In this document: positions 9,146 to 19,193 of the stretch, piece by piece
Layout of the letters: the number at the start of each line of letters is the position of its first letter
How positions within the stretch are numbered: the stretch's first letter is position 1
Assembly: GCA_030836325.1 (NCBI GenBank)
Contig: JAURQC010000111.1
Location: forward strand, 1-27,228
Source: Candidatus Nanopelagicales bacterium
GTDB lineage: Bacteria; Actinomycetota; Actinomycetes; S36-B12
Reading direction: 5' to 3'
Length of the DNA: 27,228 bases
Position numbers and translations under genes: made by a program
The notes under the pieces: model-generated
The model's database searches: none
What the model was told of the DNA's origin: nothing
What the model saw: only the letters and a program-made list of their open reading frames with translations

Positions 9146-9538
9146 CTACGTCAGCAGCGGGAGGACTTTCATTTCGAACAGCGGCGCGAGATCGTTCCTG
9201 CTTCCGTCGTAGGGCATGTCAAGCCACAGGAGTTCGGCGATCTCTGCGCTTGCCCTCGCACCCGCAACTAGTGGGTGTTCGAAGATGTGACCGGTTACCA
9301 GTAGGCCGGGCTCGTTAGCCGCCGGCGACGTGAACGTTCCAAGAAGCCGCAAGCGATCAGGATCAAGTTCAATGTCGATTTCCTCGATGCATTCGCGACG
9401 GATCGTCACATCCGGTGATTCACCCGGTTCGATCTTCCCGCCTGGCAGCATGAAGCGATCGGTACCTTGCTTTCGCACGAGCAGCACTCTGCCCACGTCA
9501 TCGCGCAAGACCACTGCAGAAACGATGAGATCTGACAC
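9146..9538 (-). CDS. Nudix hydrolase
   Basis: The 130-residue protein hydrolyses a nucleoside diphosphate linked to another moiety; the substrate is not predictable. The Nudix box spans residues 34-56: G34, then E40, then R48-E49-C50-x-E52-E53. The usual glycine near the end of the box is D55, a mild deviation, while the metal-binding REXXEE core is intact. The preceding [13 protein letters not shown] is typical. The start is GTG. Upstream there is neither a clear Shine-Dalgarno nor a good -10 at the leaderless position (TGAACT). It is divergent from the DoxX-like gene with only 30 bases between them, so their promoters overlap. Confidence 0.88.
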   Translation of the reverse strand: MSDLIVSAVVLRDDVGRVLLVRKQGTDRFMLPGGKIEPGESPDVTIRRECIEEIDIELDPDRLRLLGTFTSPAANEPGLLVTGHIFEHPLVAGARASAEIAELLWLDMPYDGSRNDLAPLFEMKVLPLLT

Positions 9539-9556
9539 ACCCCAAGTTCACCATGA

Positions 9557-9562
9557 GATGCT
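9557..9562 (+). promoter_or_regulatory. -10 element of the DoxX-like gene (leaderless)
   Basis: GATGCT ends 6 bases before the ATG at 9569. It lies within the 30-base gap shared with the divergent Nudix gene. Confidence 0.4.
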
Positions 9563-9568
9563 CGCTGC

Positions 9569-9988
9569 ATGGCTTCAACGCTGCGAACACTCGGACGCCT
9601 AGGACTTGCGGCCGTCCTGCTCATTGCAGGCTTCGGTCATTTCACCAGCGCCGATGCCTTCCTGGCGCAAGTGCCGCAGTGGATGCCGGCCCCAGAGGCC
9701 GTGGTTGCCGTATCCGGAGTCGTCGAACTCCTACTGGGCGCAGCCTTGATAGCCACGCCGCGAAAGTGGCGTCCGATGCTCGGGGGGATAGTCGCGGGGT
9801 TCTTCGTCGTCATTTTTCCCGGCAACATCTCGCAATTCGTCACTGGAACGTCAGCATTCGGACTTGATAGCGACGCTGCGAGATTTGTTCGATTGCTGTT
9901 CCAGCCAGCTCTTGTGGTGTGGGCGCTGTGGTGCACGCAGGCGTGGTCCACGTGGAGGGCCAAGCGGAGGTCGATCATCCAACAGTGA
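9569..9988 (+). CDS. DoxX-like integral membrane protein
   Basis: The 139-residue protein has four predicted membrane helices (about 9-25, 45-66, 71-91 and 107-127). The order matches the DoxX/DoxX-like family: LIAGFGHFTSADAF in helix 1, VSGVVELLLGAALI in helix 2 and VVIFPGNISQF before helix 4. The family includes quinone-linked oxidoreductase subunits and proteins of thiol redox defence, but most members, like this one, have no assigned function. Its last 14 bases overlap the end of the convergent SRPBCC gene. Confidence 0.78.
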   Translation: MASTLRTLGRLGLAAVLLIAGFGHFTSADAFLAQVPQWMPAPEAVVAVSGVVELLLGAALIATPRKWRPMLGGIVAGFFVVIFPGNISQFVTGTSAFGLDSDAARFVRLLFQPALVVWALWCTQAWSTWRAKRRSIIQQ

Positions 9989-10442
9989 GGAACCGCTCGA
10001 GGGAATCGAAGTAGCTCTCCATCCCCTCTTGAGCCTGCGCCGCTTCACCCTCCGGCAAGGCACCGAACTGGCTGAACTTCACCCAACTGCGCATGCCTCG
10101 AGAGTCGAACTCAACGCGAATCAAGTGATGCTCCGACGACTCGTCTCGAGCATCGAATTCCTCACGAGACTGCGTGTAGTGCATGGTGTGATCGATTCGA
10201 GCATGAGGGACGACCGCTGTGTACGTCCCGTAGAAGTACGCCACGAAGCCGTATTCGGGAACGTCGACCGCGACGCTCCAGGCACCACCATCGACGCTGT
10301 CGGATGTCACAGATCCAGGAACGCACGACAGATCGGTCGGGTGGTACCACTGCTCGAGGGCGCTGGCATCGACCCATGCGTCCCACAGCACCTCGACCGG
10401 AAGATCAAACTCACGCTCGACGCTGTAGAGGAAATCGTCCAT
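9975..10442 (-). CDS. SRPBCC (AHSA1-like/START-fold) protein
   Basis: The 155-residue protein has the helix-grip ligand-binding fold: REFDLPVEVLWDAWVDASALEQWYHP at the N-terminus (an AHSA1 hallmark), central beta-strands including YGFVAYFYGTYTAV, and a long C-terminal helix (GMESYFDSLERFLTVG). The family binds hydrophobic ligands or acts as Hsp90-activator-like domains; no specific ligand can be named. I chose the ATG at 10442 rather than the longer ORF from 10505 because AAGGAG lies 6-7 bases upstream and the fold begins there. It follows DUF4287 by 22 bases and is probably the last gene of the ychF transcript. Confidence 0.85.
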   Translation of the reverse strand: MDDFLYSVEREFDLPVEVLWDAWVDASALEQWYHPTDLSCVPGSVTSDSVDGGAWSVAVDVPEYGFVAYFYGTYTAVVPHARIDHTMHYTQSREEFDARDESSEHHLIRVEFDSRGMRSWVKFSQFGALPEGEAAQAQEGMESYFDSLERFLTVG

Positions 10443-10464
10443 GGTGCTCCTTTTTTCGAATCGT

Positions 10465-10671
10465 TTAGAGGCCGTTGTCTTTGCGATAGAAAGCGACGAC
10501 GGCATTCGCGTGACCGTGACCCATGCCTTGTTCCTTTAGGTACCCAACCTGCTCCATGTGCTTGGCGTCGCGGACCGCATCAAGCCGTTCCATCCAATAT
10601 GAGATTGGAAATCCGTACTTCTTCTCGATCGACGGGAAGTAAGAAGCAGGTCCCTGCACTTTGTCCGTCAC
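10465..10671 (-). CDS. DUF4287 domain protein
   Basis: This 68-residue protein consists of a single DUF4287 domain. The N-terminal helix (SYFPSIEKKYGFPISYWME) and the C-terminal signature GMGHGHANAVVAFYR are clearly recognisable. The function is unknown; the domain is often found near, or fused to, AHSA1 or DUF5655 proteins, as with the SRPBCC gene 22 bases downstream. The GTG start has AAGGAG at a good distance. The pair probably acts together. Confidence 0.85.
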   Translation of the reverse strand: MTDKVQGPASYFPSIEKKYGFPISYWMERLDAVRDAKHMEQVGYLKEQGMGHGHANAVVAFYRKDNGL

Positions 10672-10699
10672 AGCACTCCTTACACGCGGCTATCACCAA

Positions 10700-10732
10700 T
10701 TACACCTTGAAGCGGAACGCGACCACGTTGCA
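10700..10732 (-). repeat. Imperfect copy of the ychF 3' end
   Basis: This 33-base stretch matches 11141-11173, the 3' end of ychF including its stop, at 26 of 33 positions. An exact 12-base core, TTGAAGCGGAAC, lies at 10707-10718 and 11148-11159. On the minus strand it would read NVVAFRFKV-stop, against DVVEFRFNV-stop in YchF. The two copies bracket the VOC gene. Confidence 0.45.
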
Positions 10733-10739
10733 GCGCAGA

Positions 10740-11132
10740 TCAACGGGACGACTGAGCCGGCTCGATCAGGTCCCACAGGTTGCCATAGCGGTCGCGAAAG
10801 ACCACAACTCTCCCGTAGGCCTCCTGTCGTGGCTCCTCGGTCATCTCGACGCCCCGGGCCACCAGGCGGGCATACTCGGCAGTAAAGCTGTCCGTGTGAA
10901 GGAACAGGCCCACGCGACCTCCCGCGTGCCGGCCGATCGCGTCCCGCTGCAGGGGTGTCGTGGCAACCGCCAGCAGCATGCTCGTCCCCTCAGGGTCCGG
11001 AGCCACACGCACCCAGCGCTTTCCGCCTCCCAGATCAGTGTCCTCCAGGAGCGCGAATCCGAGGTCCCCGACGTAGTGGGCAATGGCGATGTCGTAGTCG
11101 TCTACGAGCAGGGTGACGGCGTGCAACCGCAA
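10740..11132 (-). CDS. VOC (glyoxalase/bleomycin-resistance fold) protein
   Basis: The 130-residue protein is a single VOC domain made of two beta-alpha-beta-beta-beta modules. It starts with LHAVTLLVDDYDIAIAHYV and ends with VVVFRDRYGNLWDLIEP. Two possible metal ligands of the usual H/E pattern are H4 and the E of DLIEP. The family covers glyoxalases, dioxygenases and drug-binding proteins; nothing here decides between them. The start is TTG at 11132, chosen because AGGAGG lies 4 bases upstream and the domain begins at once; a longer frame upstream would run through ychF. It begins 8 bases after the ychF stop, so it is cotranscribed with it. Confidence 0.85.
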   Translation of the reverse strand: MRLHAVTLLVDDYDIAIAHYVGDLGFALLEDTDLGGGKRWVRVAPDPEGTSMLLAVATTPLQRDAIGRHAGGRVGLFLHTDSFTAEYARLVARGVEMTEEPRQEAYGRVVVFRDRYGNLWDLIEPAQSSR

Positions 11133-11140
11133 GGTACCTC

Positions 11141-12214
<1,074 letters not shown>

Positions 12215-12222
12215 AGGCGGGG

Positions 12223-12228
12223 AGTCTA
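12223..12228 (-). promoter_or_regulatory. -10 element of ychF
   Basis: On the minus strand TAGACT ends 8 bases before the GTG at 12214, so the transcript would be leaderless or have a 1-2 base leader. Confidence 0.5.
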
Positions 12229-12310
12229 TGAGTGGCCGTTCAGGTGTGACCGGGTGGCCGCTCTCGTATGACGCATCCGCGGTTCGGGCATTGCCGACGA
12301 GCCATTCGGC

Positions 12311-12316
12311 TAACGT
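12311..12316 (+). promoter_or_regulatory. -10 element of the DUF6542-like gene
   Basis: TAACGT ends 8 bases before the GTG at 12325. This supports the GTG as the start rather than the ATG at 12268, which lies upstream of this element. Confidence 0.45.
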
Positions 12317-12324
12317 GGGTTGTT

Positions 12325-13380
12325 GTGAACGACGAGACAGGCGCGCGCGAGGACGACGACGTCACTCCCGACGAGTTCGCCCACCTGTTCCGCCCCGACG
12401 ATGATCCGCCCCCTGCCGCGTCGCCCGAGGGCCTTGTCGCCCGCGAGTCGGCACCGCCGGCCTCCGCGTCTGCGGCCGAGGAATCCTGGGAACCACTGGT
12501 GCCGCTGCCTCATGCTGACGATCCGGCGTTGCCTCCCCACCTGGAGGATCCGCCTCTGCCTCCGCCCGCTGAGGATGACGCCCCCGAGTTCGTCGATGCA
12601 CAGAACGCAGAAATCGTCGAAGTTGTCGAGGAGGTCGCTTCTCCGGCTCCAGCCCCGGATGGAAGTCGGCTGTTTCGTAGCCGTGGTGCACCCGAACGTA
12701 ACGACGCCATCACGGCCATCGGTTCGCTGCAAGCCCGACGACTCAAGACGATGGGGCGCTCCGATGAGCCCGGTCAGGTGCCGATCCCTGTCGGCACCGA
12801 AGGCTCGGACGACAGTGGTTTCCTGCCCCCCAGCTGGAACGACAACGCTGCCGATTCCGCAGCATCTGCTGAGCCGTGGCTGCCCGCAGCGTCCAGCGGT
12901 GAGCCCGCTCCCGCGCTGCAAGTAATGGCGCGGCCAGCTGCGCCCGCAACCAAGGCTGCTCCGGCGCCTCGACGTTCGGTGCGAGCAGATGCAGCCGAGC
13001 GTTCCAACATTCGATCCAGTGGTTCCCTCACCGCGCTAGGTGTCTATGCGGTGACCATCGGCGTGACGGTGATCCTCGCGTTCGGCGAGACGATGTTTTT
13101 CGGCGGAGAACCGGGACTGATCACCGGCATCGGGCTAGTGGTGGTTTCCATCGTGGCGGCATTCGTCGTTCGCACTAGAGACGGTTTGCACGCAATCTTC
13201 GCGCCGCCAATCGCCTTCTTTGTTGCCGCGATGACCGCAGGTCAGGTGGACATCGCCGCGACCGACGCGTCCAACAGGGCGGTAGTCGTCTTCTTCTTGC
13301 TTGGCAACAACTGGCCGTGGATTATCGGTGCAACCGCGGCCGCACTCGTGATCGTCGCGTTACGACGACGCGTTGGCTGA
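12325..13380 (+). CDS. Membrane protein with long disordered N-terminus (DUF6542-like)
   Basis: The 351-residue protein has two parts. Residues 1 to about 230 are rich in Pro, Ala, Asp and Glu and look disordered. Residues about 235-351 form four membrane helices ([19 protein letters not shown], the [17 protein letters not shown] helix, [13 protein letters not shown], and the last [19 protein letters not shown]). This C-terminal module resembles DUF6542, seen next to ispH/xseA/ychF in many actinobacteria; the function is unknown. The long tail should face the cytoplasm. I chose the GTG at 12325 over the ATG at 12268 because the extra residues are unlike the rest and a -10 lies between them. 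Its last 21 bases overlap the convergent ispH gene. Confidence 0.8.
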   Translation: MNDETGAREDDDVTPDEFAHLFRPDDDPPPAASPEGLVARESAPPASASAAEESWEPLVPLPHADDPALPPHLEDPPLPPPAEDDAPEFVDAQNAEIVEVVEEVASPAPAPDGSRLFRSRGAPERNDAITAIGSLQARRLKTMGRSDEPGQVPIPVGTEGSDDSGFLPPSWNDNAADSAASAEPWLPAASSGEPAPALQVMARPAAPATKAAPAPRRSVRADAAERSNIRSSGSLTALGVYAVTIGVTVILAFGETMFFGGEPGLITGIGLVVVSIVAAFVVRTRDGLHAIFAPPIAFFVAAMTAGQVDIAATDASNRAVVVFFLLGNNWPWIIGATAAALVIVALRRRVG

Positions 13381-14337
13381 CGCCGCCTTCATATCCCGTC
13401 GAAGCTCCGGCGGAAGGGCGAACACCAAGGTTTCTTCAGCCGTTTTGACTTCCTCGACAGTCCCAAAGCCCAAGGCCTCCAAAGCCTCCAGCACTTCCTC
13501 CACCAGGATGTCCGGAACAGAGGCGCCACTGGTGACGCCCACCGTCGTCGCCCCGTCAAACCACGATTCTTGGAGTTCACTGGCTGAGTCCACCCGGTAG
13601 GAACTACCCGCTCCCGCCTCGAGTGCGACTTCCACGAGTCGAACTGAGTTCGAGGAGTTACCCGAACCGACCACGATGACAACGTCACTGTCCTTGGCGA
13701 TCTGCTTGACGGCAATCTGACGGTTTTGCGTGGCGTAGCAGATGTCGTCGCTAGGTGGACTCATGAGATTCGGGAATCGCCCCTGCAACGTGTCGACGGT
13801 CTGCATGGTCTCGTCCACCGAGAGCGTGGTCTGAGACAGCCACACCAACTTGTCTGGATTCTCGACCTCGAGGGAGTCCGCCGCCGCCGGATCCTCGACC
13901 AACGTGATGGAGTCCGGCGCCTCTCCCATGGTTCCCACAACTTCCTCGTGGCCCTGGTGGCCGATCAGGATGATGTCGTAGCCCTCGGCCGCGAAACGCT
14001 TGGCTTCGGAGTGCACCTTGGTCACCAGTGGGCACGTGGCGTCGATCGTCTTCAATCCACGATCGGCGGCCTGCGTGTGGACCTCGGGGGCAACGCCGTG
14101 GGCAGAGAAGACCACGGTGGATCCCTCGGGGACTTCCTCGACTTCGTCGACGAAGATGGCGCCGCGCTTTTCAAGGGTCTCCACAACATGCTTGTTGTGG
14201 ACGATCTGCTTGCGGACGTAAACCGGGGAGCCGTACAAATCGAGAGCCTTCTCGACCGTCACCACCGCCCGATCAACCCCGGCGCAGTAGCCCCGGGGTG
14301 CCGCCAGAAGGACCTTGCGTTCAGACGCTTTCTCCAT
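13360..14337 (-). CDS. ispH: IspH/LytB, HMBPP reductase
   Basis: IspH catalyses the last step of the MEP pathway, reducing HMBPP to IPP and DMAPP with a 4Fe-4S cluster. The 325-residue protein has the three cluster cysteines C18 ([11 protein letters not shown]), C102 ([10 protein letters not shown]) and C200 (ICYATQNRQ). It also has the substrate residues of IVHNKHVV (45-52) and [14 protein letters not shown] (126-139). The C-terminal [13 protein letters not shown] and TSGASVPD motifs are normal. The ATG at 14337 is chosen over the longer frame: the protein aligns from there and TACCAT ends 6 bases upstream. It is divergent from xseA, and matches lytB2 (Rv1110) by context. Its product can feed the cis-prenyltransferase encoded at 22160. 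Confidence 0.96.
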   Translation of the reverse strand: MEKASERKVLLAAPRGYCAGVDRAVVTVEKALDLYGSPVYVRKQIVHNKHVVETLEKRGAIFVDEVEEVPEGSTVVFSAHGVAPEVHTQAADRGLKTIDATCPLVTKVHSEAKRFAAEGYDIILIGHQGHEEVVGTMGEAPDSITLVEDPAAADSLEVENPDKLVWLSQTTLSVDETMQTVDTLQGRFPNLMSPPSDDICYATQNRQIAVKQIAKDSDVVIVVGSGNSSNSVRLVEVALEAGAGSSYRVDSASELQESWFDGATTVGVTSGASVPDILVEEVLEALEALGFGTVEEVKTAEETLVFALPPELRRDMKAASANASS

Positions 14338-14343
14338 ACCCCC

Positions 14344-14349
14344 ATGGTA
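14344..14349 (-). promoter_or_regulatory. -10 element of ispH (leaderless)
   Basis: On the minus strand TACCAT ends 6 bases before the ATG at 14337. The intervening bases are GGGGGT; a weak Shine-Dalgarno role for them cannot be excluded. Confidence 0.5.
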
Positions 14350-14412
14350 GGCGCGCTCCCCAATCGCACAAGGTGACCCCGATTCGCTCCCCCGGTTGCC
14401 TGCTTGACCTCC

Positions 14413-14418
14413 TACCCT
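14413..14418 (+). promoter_or_regulatory. -10 element of xseA (leaderless)
   Basis: TACCCT ends 6 bases before the ATG at 14425. It argues for that ATG and against the TTG at 14404, which lies upstream of the element. Confidence 0.5.
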
Positions 14419-14424
14419 CGTGCC

Positions 14425-15591
14425 ATGGCATTGGAGACCGGCCCGGATTCCCCCGTCCCTGTACGGACGGTCTCGCAGATGCTCGCGGACTGGATAGGCA
14501 AACTCGGGGCCATATGGGTGGAAGGCGAGGTAGCCGACTTCCGTCCGCGTGCCCAGGCCCGAATGCAATTCCTGACCCTGCGCGATATCGAAGCCAACGC
14601 CTCACTGACCGTCGTCGCCGACTCCGAACTCGTCGGTCGGATGGATCCACCGCTGGAGCCCGGCCAGCGGATCATCGTGTGGGCCAGGCCGGAGTTCTGG
14701 GCAGGCCGAGGCAGCCTGCAACTTCGCGCGCGCACCATCCGAGCCGTCGGCATCGGGGAACTTCTGGCACGACTGGCGCAACTCCAGGCGACGCTCGCAG
14801 CCGAGGGGCTGTTCGCCCCTGAGCGCAAGAAGCCACTGCCCTTCCTGCCGCGTCGAGTCGGCTTGATCTGTGGGCGCAACAGCGACGCCGAACACGATGT
14901 CGTCGTTAACGCCCGCGAGCGCTGGCCCGCCACCGACTTCGAGATTCGCGAGGTGGCGGTTCAGGGCACGAACGCGGTTCGGGAAGTCACCGAGGCTTTG
15001 CTCGAACTCGACGCCCGCGACGACATCGACGTCATCGTCATCACCCGCGGTGGCGGTAGTGCCGAAGACCTACTGCCCTTCAGTAACGAGGCTTTGGTGC
15101 GCGCCGTTGCCGCAGCCAACAAACCGATCGTCAGCGCCATCGGCCACGAACAGGATGCGCCGATCCTCGATCACGTAGCCGACTACCGTGCCTCGACCCC
15201 AACGGATGCCGGAAAGCGAATCGTGCCCTCGTTCGCAGAACAAAACGCGATCGTTCTGCAACTGCTGCAGCGAGGCCGCTCGATCGTGCTGCGCCGACTA
15301 GACCAGGAGGCTCAAGTAGTCGACGACGCACGCCGACGCACTCGTCAGACCCTGAACCAAAGAATTGAAGCGTGGACCAACGATGTTGCCCACCTGCGAG
15401 CGCGGGCCAGGAGTCTGTCACCCGCGGCGACCCTTGATCGTGGCTACGCCGTAGTGCAGACATCCGATGGGGCCGTCCTCCGTGATCCAGCACAGACATC
15501 CGCAGGAGACGCCGTGACCATCACTGTTCAACATGGAAACGTGCAAGCCACCGTGACGACCAGCAGCAGCACAAAGGAGACCCCATCGTGA
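14425..15591 (+). CDS. xseA: Exonuclease VII large subunit
   Basis: XseA is the catalytic subunit of exonuclease VII, which degrades single-stranded DNA from both ends during repair. The 388-residue protein has an N-terminal OB fold (about 10-100: [25 protein letters not shown]). The catalytic domain follows, with [18 protein letters not shown], the [17 protein letters not shown] loop and [13 protein letters not shown]...[10 protein letters not shown] coiled-coil stretch (about 270-335) then leads to a C-terminal segment with [12 protein letters not shown] start at the ATG at 14425 because of the -10 just upstream and the usual family N-terminus. The stop overlaps the xseB start (GTGA), so the subunits are coupled. 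Confidence 0.95.
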   Translation: MALETGPDSPVPVRTVSQMLADWIGKLGAIWVEGEVADFRPRAQARMQFLTLRDIEANASLTVVADSELVGRMDPPLEPGQRIIVWARPEFWAGRGSLQLRARTIRAVGIGELLARLAQLQATLAAEGLFAPERKKPLPFLPRRVGLICGRNSDAEHDVVVNARERWPATDFEIREVAVQGTNAVREVTEALLELDARDDIDVIVITRGGGSAEDLLPFSNEALVRAVAAANKPIVSAIGHEQDAPILDHVADYRASTPTDAGKRIVPSFAEQNAIVLQLLQRGRSIVLRRLDQEAQVVDDARRRTRQTLNQRIEAWTNDVAHLRARARSLSPAATLDRGYAVVQTSDGAVLRDPAQTSAGDAVTITVQHGNVQATVTTSSSTKETPS

Positions 15592-15794
15592 GCGAACCGA
15601 CTTTCGAGCAAGCACGCGAGGAGTTAGCAGAGATCGTCGCCAAACTCGACGGCGGTGGACTCACCCTGGAGGAGTCACTCGCGCTGTGGAATCGAGGCGA
15701 GGAAGTCGCGCAGGTCTGCACCGCGTGGCTGGACAAGGCTCGAGCGACTCTCGATGCCGCATTGGCAGACGACGAAGAAGAAGACGACGACTAG
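15588..15794 (+). CDS. xseB: Exonuclease VII small subunit
   Basis: XseB packs as helical hairpins on the long coiled coil of XseA and is needed for exonuclease VII activity. The 68-residue protein has the family core FEQAREELAEIVAKLDGGGLTLEESLALWNRGEEVAQVC and an acidic tail (DDEEEDDD). The GTG start overlaps the xseA stop and has AAGGAG upstream. Its TAG shares the palindrome CTAG (15791-15794) with the stop of the convergent DUF4245 gene. Confidence 0.95.
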   Translation: MSEPTFEQAREELAEIVAKLDGGGLTLEESLALWNRGEEVAQVCTAWLDKARATLDAALADDEEEDDD

Positions 15795-16381
15795 GGCAGC
15801 ACGAGGTGACGTGCTGCGTCACCGACCTGGCCCCAGCCACCGGTGCCACTGACTACCGTCGTCGAGCCGTCGTTGGTGCGGATCAAGGACCTCCGGGGCT
15901 CAAGATCCAATCCTTCGATGGGCACCCAGCCCTCCGATGTGAGGGTCTGCACCACTGCGGGCAGATCCGAGTAATCCTCCAGGGGCACACCCTCGGACGT
16001 TTGCTCGCTCAGGTAGGGCTCACTCTCTGCTAGCGATTGGGACAACTGCAGGTACTGATCGTCGTCCGTCACATAACCAACGTGCCACACAAGTTGACCG
16101 TCGGAAGCAGCCGTCGATTCCCACCGAACGCTGGTGGGTTGCGCCTCAGTGTCGATGACCAACACAGGAAACTCCGCCTGGCTGCTCGCCAGGGACACCA
16201 GCGGCTCAAGCGAGACCTCTTTCACAGCGTCCGGCTGGGGACGCCAGGTAACCAACAAAATGGCGCCCACGACCGCGAGCACGACGGCCATCGAGCGCAG
16301 CATGTCTCCGATGCTTTGCTTCAGGCCACGGTTTCGACGACCGGTTGGTTCAGGGGTGCTCACCGGTCCATCATCGGCCAT
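15791..16381 (-). CDS. DUF4245 membrane-anchored protein
   Basis: The 196-residue protein has a short cytoplasmic N-terminus (RRNRGLKQSIGDMLRS), one membrane helix (about 31-46, MAVVLAVVGAILLVTW) and an extracytoplasmic domain of about 150 residues. The layout and the strings RSMAVVLAVVGAILLVTWRP and WVPIEGLD-like elements fit DUF4245. That family sits next to glpX in actinobacteria (Rv1100 beside Rv1099c). Its function is unknown. The start is uncertain: ATG 16381 is annotated, but GTG 16363 is possible because GATGAT would lie at the leaderless -10 distance from it. It is divergent from glpX. Confidence 0.82.
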   Translation of the reverse strand: MADDGPVSTPEPTGRRNRGLKQSIGDMLRSMAVVLAVVGAILLVTWRPQPDAVKEVSLEPLVSLASSQAEFPVLVIDTEAQPTSVRWESTAASDGQLVWHVGYVTDDDQYLQLSQSLAESEPYLSEQTSEGVPLEDYSDLPAVVQTLTSEGWVPIEGLDLEPRRSLIRTNDGSTTVVSGTGGWGQVGDAARHLVLP

Positions 16382-16439
16382 ACCCGGGCGATGCGCGAGT
16401 GACGGTGCAATTCGAACTCGTTCGCACCGACTGCATCAC

Positions 16440-16445
16440 TACGCT
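16440..16445 (+). promoter_or_regulatory. -10 element of glpX (leaderless)
   Basis: TACGCT ends 6 bases before the ATG at 16452. The same hexamer at the same spacing precedes the fumarase gene. Confidence 0.55.
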
Positions 16446-16451
16446 GAGTAA

Positions 16452-17462
16452 ATGGCCGACCGAACCCCCGAAGCTCCCGACCGCAACCTGGCCCTCGAAC
16501 TCGTCAGAGTGACCGAGGCCGCCGCGATGGCAGCTGCCCGGTGGGTCGGTCGTGGTGACAAGAACGGGGCTGACGGTGCCGCCGTTAACGCGATGCGCAC
16601 ACTGATCAGCAGTGTCTCGATGGACGGCGTCGTCGTTATCGGTGAGGGCGAGAAGGACGACGCCCCGATGTTATTCAACGGCGAGAAGGTAGGCGACGGA
16701 TCCGGCGCCGAAGTCGATGTCGCCGTGGACCCCATCGATGGCACGACACTAACCGCCAAGGGCATGACGAATGCCATCTCGGTGATCGCGGTCACCGAAC
16801 GTGGGGCAATGTTCGATCCCAGCGCCGTCTTCTACATGGAGAAGCTGGTGGTCGGCCCGGACTGCGTGGATGCCATCGACATCACCGCGCCCATTGATTG
16901 GAATCTCCGGCAGATCGCCAAGGCGAAGGGTGAGCGGATAGCCGATCTCACCGTCTGCATCCTGGATCGACCGCGACACGACTCACTGGTGGACCAGGTG
17001 CGCCAAGCTGGTGCTCGGATCAAGTTCATCGTCGATGGCGACGTTGCCGGTGCCGTGATGGCTGCCCGACACGGGACCGGAGTCGACGTTCTCGCCGGAA
17101 TCGGAGGCACCCCCGAGGGCATCATCGCCGCGTGCGCGATGAGTTGCCTCGGAGGCAGCATCCAGGGTCGACTCTGGCCACGTGACGAGGAGGAGCGCCG
17201 GGCAGCTCTCGATGCTGGACACGACCTGAATCGGGTGCTCACCACGAGCGATCTGGTCTCAGGCGAGAACATCTTCTTCTGCGCTACAGGCATCACAGAC
17301 GGTGAGATCATGGAGGGCGTTCGCTACACCCCCGAAGGTCCCACCACACACTCCATCGTGATGCGCAGCAAGAGCGGGACCATCCGTGAGATCCGAAGCG
17401 AGCACCGCCTTGCGAAGTTGTCCACCTACGCCTCGGTGGACTTCAGCGGCGAAGGTGACTGA
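16452..17462 (+). CDS. glpX: Class II fructose-1,6-bisphosphatase (GlpX)
   Basis: GlpX hydrolyses fructose 1,6-bisphosphate to fructose 6-phosphate, the committed step of gluconeogenesis in actinobacteria that lack a class I enzyme. The 336-residue protein has the metal-binding motifs [14 protein letters not shown] (64-77) and [11 protein letters not shown] (89-99), then [20 protein letters not shown] and [14 protein letters not shown]. Length and motifs agree with Rv1099c. It ends 51 bases before the fumarase gene, which has its own -10; the two probably share a transcript as well as having separate promoters. Both serve growth on organic acids. Confidence 0.96.
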   Translation: MADRTPEAPDRNLALELVRVTEAAAMAAARWVGRGDKNGADGAAVNAMRTLISSVSMDGVVVIGEGEKDDAPMLFNGEKVGDGSGAEVDVAVDPIDGTTLTAKGMTNAISVIAVTERGAMFDPSAVFYMEKLVVGPDCVDAIDITAPIDWNLRQIAKAKGERIADLTVCILDRPRHDSLVDQVRQAGARIKFIVDGDVAGAVMAARHGTGVDVLAGIGGTPEGIIAACAMSCLGGSIQGRLWPRDEEERRAALDAGHDLNRVLTTSDLVSGENIFFCATGITDGEIMEGVRYTPEGPTTHSIVMRSKSGTIREIRSEHRLAKLSTYASVDFSGEGD

Positions 17463-17501
17463 CGCCACGACCGTTGCTCGGCTGAACACCGGTTACGGGC
17501 C

Positions 17502-17507
17502 TACGCT
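17502..17507 (+). promoter_or_regulatory. -10 element of the fumarase gene (leaderless)
   Basis: TACGCT ends 6 bases before the GTG at 17514, in the 51-base gap after glpX. No recognisable -35 was found at 16-18 bases upstream. Confidence 0.55.
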
Positions 17508-17513
17508 TACTGC

Positions 17514-19193
17514 GTGACGGAATTCGCGTATACCGACCTACTGCCCAAGGAATCAGGGGGCAACGACGCCACCCCGTTCCGACTCATCACCACCGACGGA
17601 ATCGATACCGTCGAGGCGGCAGGGCGCACGTTCTTGACCATCGAGCCCGAGGTGCTCCAGACACTCACCTACGAGGCAATCCGCGATATCTCTCACCTCC
17701 TTCGCCCGGCGCATCTGGCCCAGTTGGCCTCGATCCTCGAAGACCCTGAGGCGAGTCCGAACGATCGCTTCGTGGCTCTGGACCTGTTGAAGAACGCGAA
17801 CATCTCGGCCGGGGGTGTCCTGCCGATGTGCCAAGACACCGGAACCGCGATCGTGATGGGCAAGCGTGGGCAGAACGTATGGACCTCTGGTCCGGACGAG
17901 GAGCACATCAGCAAGGGTGTCTTCGACGCTTACCAGAAGCTAAACCTGCGTTACTCCCAACTGTCGCCACTGAGCATGTGGCAGGAGCGCAACACCGGTA
18001 GCAACCTGCCTGCTCAGGTGGAGATCTACGCCGATACCCACCCTGGGCACGAGATCAGCTACGACCTCCTCTACATGGCCAAGGGTGGCGGCAGCGCAAA
18101 CAAGAGTTTCCTGTTCCAAGAGACGGCCGCGCTGCTGAACCCCGAGAAATTCGCCAGTTTCCTCGACGAGAAGTTGCGCATGATCGGGACGGCCGCCTGC
18201 CCGCCGTACCACCTCGCGATCGTTGTCGGTGGCACGAGTGCGGAGTACACGCTCAAGACCGCCAAGTTGGCCAGCGCCCACTACCTCGACGACCTCCCCA
18301 TCCGTGGGACCGATGCCGGTCACGGATATCGCGACCTTGAAATGGAGGCCGAAGTCTTGCGGATGACCCAACAGTTCGGAATCGGCGCTCAATTCGGCGG
18401 CAAGTACTTTTGTCACGACGTTCGAGTGATCCGTCTCCCACGCCATGGAGCGTCCTGCCCAGTCGGCATCGCAGTGTCGTGTTCAGCCGACCGCCAGGCG
18501 CTGGCGAAGATCACTCCCGAGGGCGCGTTTCTCGAACAACTCGAGCACAATCCCGCGCACTATTTGCCCGAAGTCACGGACGATCACCTCGACGACGACG
18601 TCGTCAATATCGATCTCAACCGACCCATGAGCGAGATCCGCGCTGAGCTTTCCAAGTTGCCGGTGAAGACTCGGGTCTCGCTAACCGGCCCGCTGATCGT
18701 GGCTCGCGACCTCGCGCATGCTCGTATCAAGGAGATGCTCGATCGAGGTGAACCACTGCCTGATTACATGAAGGACCACGCGGTCTACTACGCCGGACCG
18801 GCCAAGACACCCGAGGGCTACGCATCCGGTTCCTTCGGACCGACCACCGCCGGTCGGATGGACTCCTACGTGGATCTATTCCAAAAGGCAGGTGGCTCGT
18901 ACGTCATGTTGGCCAAGGGCAATCGAAGCGCGGCGGTCACTAACGCTTGTCGCGAGAACGGTGGCTTCTACCTGGGTTCCATCGGCGGACCTGCCGCACG
19001 CCTCGCCCAGGACAACATCACCAAAGTCGAGGTCCTGGACTTTCCTGAGCTGGGCATGGAAGCCGTGTGGCGTATTGAGGTGGTCGACTTCCCGGCGTTT
19101 GTGGTCGTGGACGACAAAGGCAATGACTTCTTCGCTGAGACATTGCGTCCCGTCGCGAACAAGATTCCGGTCGGACCCCCAGATTCGCGTTAG
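17514..19193 (+). CDS. fumA: Class I fumarate hydratase (iron-sulfur)
   Basis: The enzyme interconverts fumarate and malate in the TCA cycle. It is the 4Fe-4S, oxygen-sensitive class I type with both domains in one 559-residue chain. The cluster cysteines are C106 (LPMCQDTGT), C229 (GTAACPPYH) and C323 (VSCSADR), corresponding to C105, C224 and C318 of E. coli FumA. The C-terminal domain shows [26 protein letters not shown] and the [20 protein letters not shown] signature. Start: GTG, from the leaderless -10. The position beside glpX is where M. tuberculosis has the unrelated class II enzyme Fum (Rv1098c). Its stop overlaps that of the convergent lysozyme-like gene in TTAG (19190-19193). Confidence 0.95.
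   Translation: MTEFAYTDLLPKESGGNDATPFRLITTDGIDTVEAAGRTFLTIEPEVLQTLTYEAIRDISHLLRPAHLAQLASILEDPEASPNDRFVALDLLKNANISAGGVLPMCQDTGTAIVMGKRGQNVWTSGPDEEHISKGVFDAYQKLNLRYSQLSPLSMWQERNTGSNLPAQVEIYADTHPGHEISYDLLYMAKGGGSANKSFLFQETAALLNPEKFASFLDEKLRMIGTAACPPYHLAIVVGGTSAEYTLKTAKLASAHYLDDLPIRGTDAGHGYRDLEMEAEVLRMTQQFGIGAQFGGKYFCHDVRVIRLPRHGASCPVGIAVSCSADRQALAKITPEGAFLEQLEHNPAHYLPEVTDDHLDDDVVNIDLNRPMSEIRAELSKLPVKTRVSLTGPLIVARDLAHARIKEMLDRGEPLPDYMKDHAVYYAGPAKTPEGYASGSFGPTTAGRMDSYVDLFQKAGGSYVMLAKGNRSAAVTNACRENGGFYLGSIGGPAARLAQDNITKVEVLDFPELGMEAVWRIEVVDFPAFVVVDDKGNDFFAETLRPVANKIPVGPPDSR

Noticed and set aside
12268..12324. Upstream ATG start for the DUF6542-like protein
   Set aside because: It would add 19 residues unlike the acidic N-terminus and would place the start upstream of the likely -10 (TAACGT).
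16404..16428. Imperfect inverted repeat GGTGC...GCACC between DUF4245 and glpX
   Set aside because: Only five bases pair around a 15-base spacer, which is expected by chance in such sequence.
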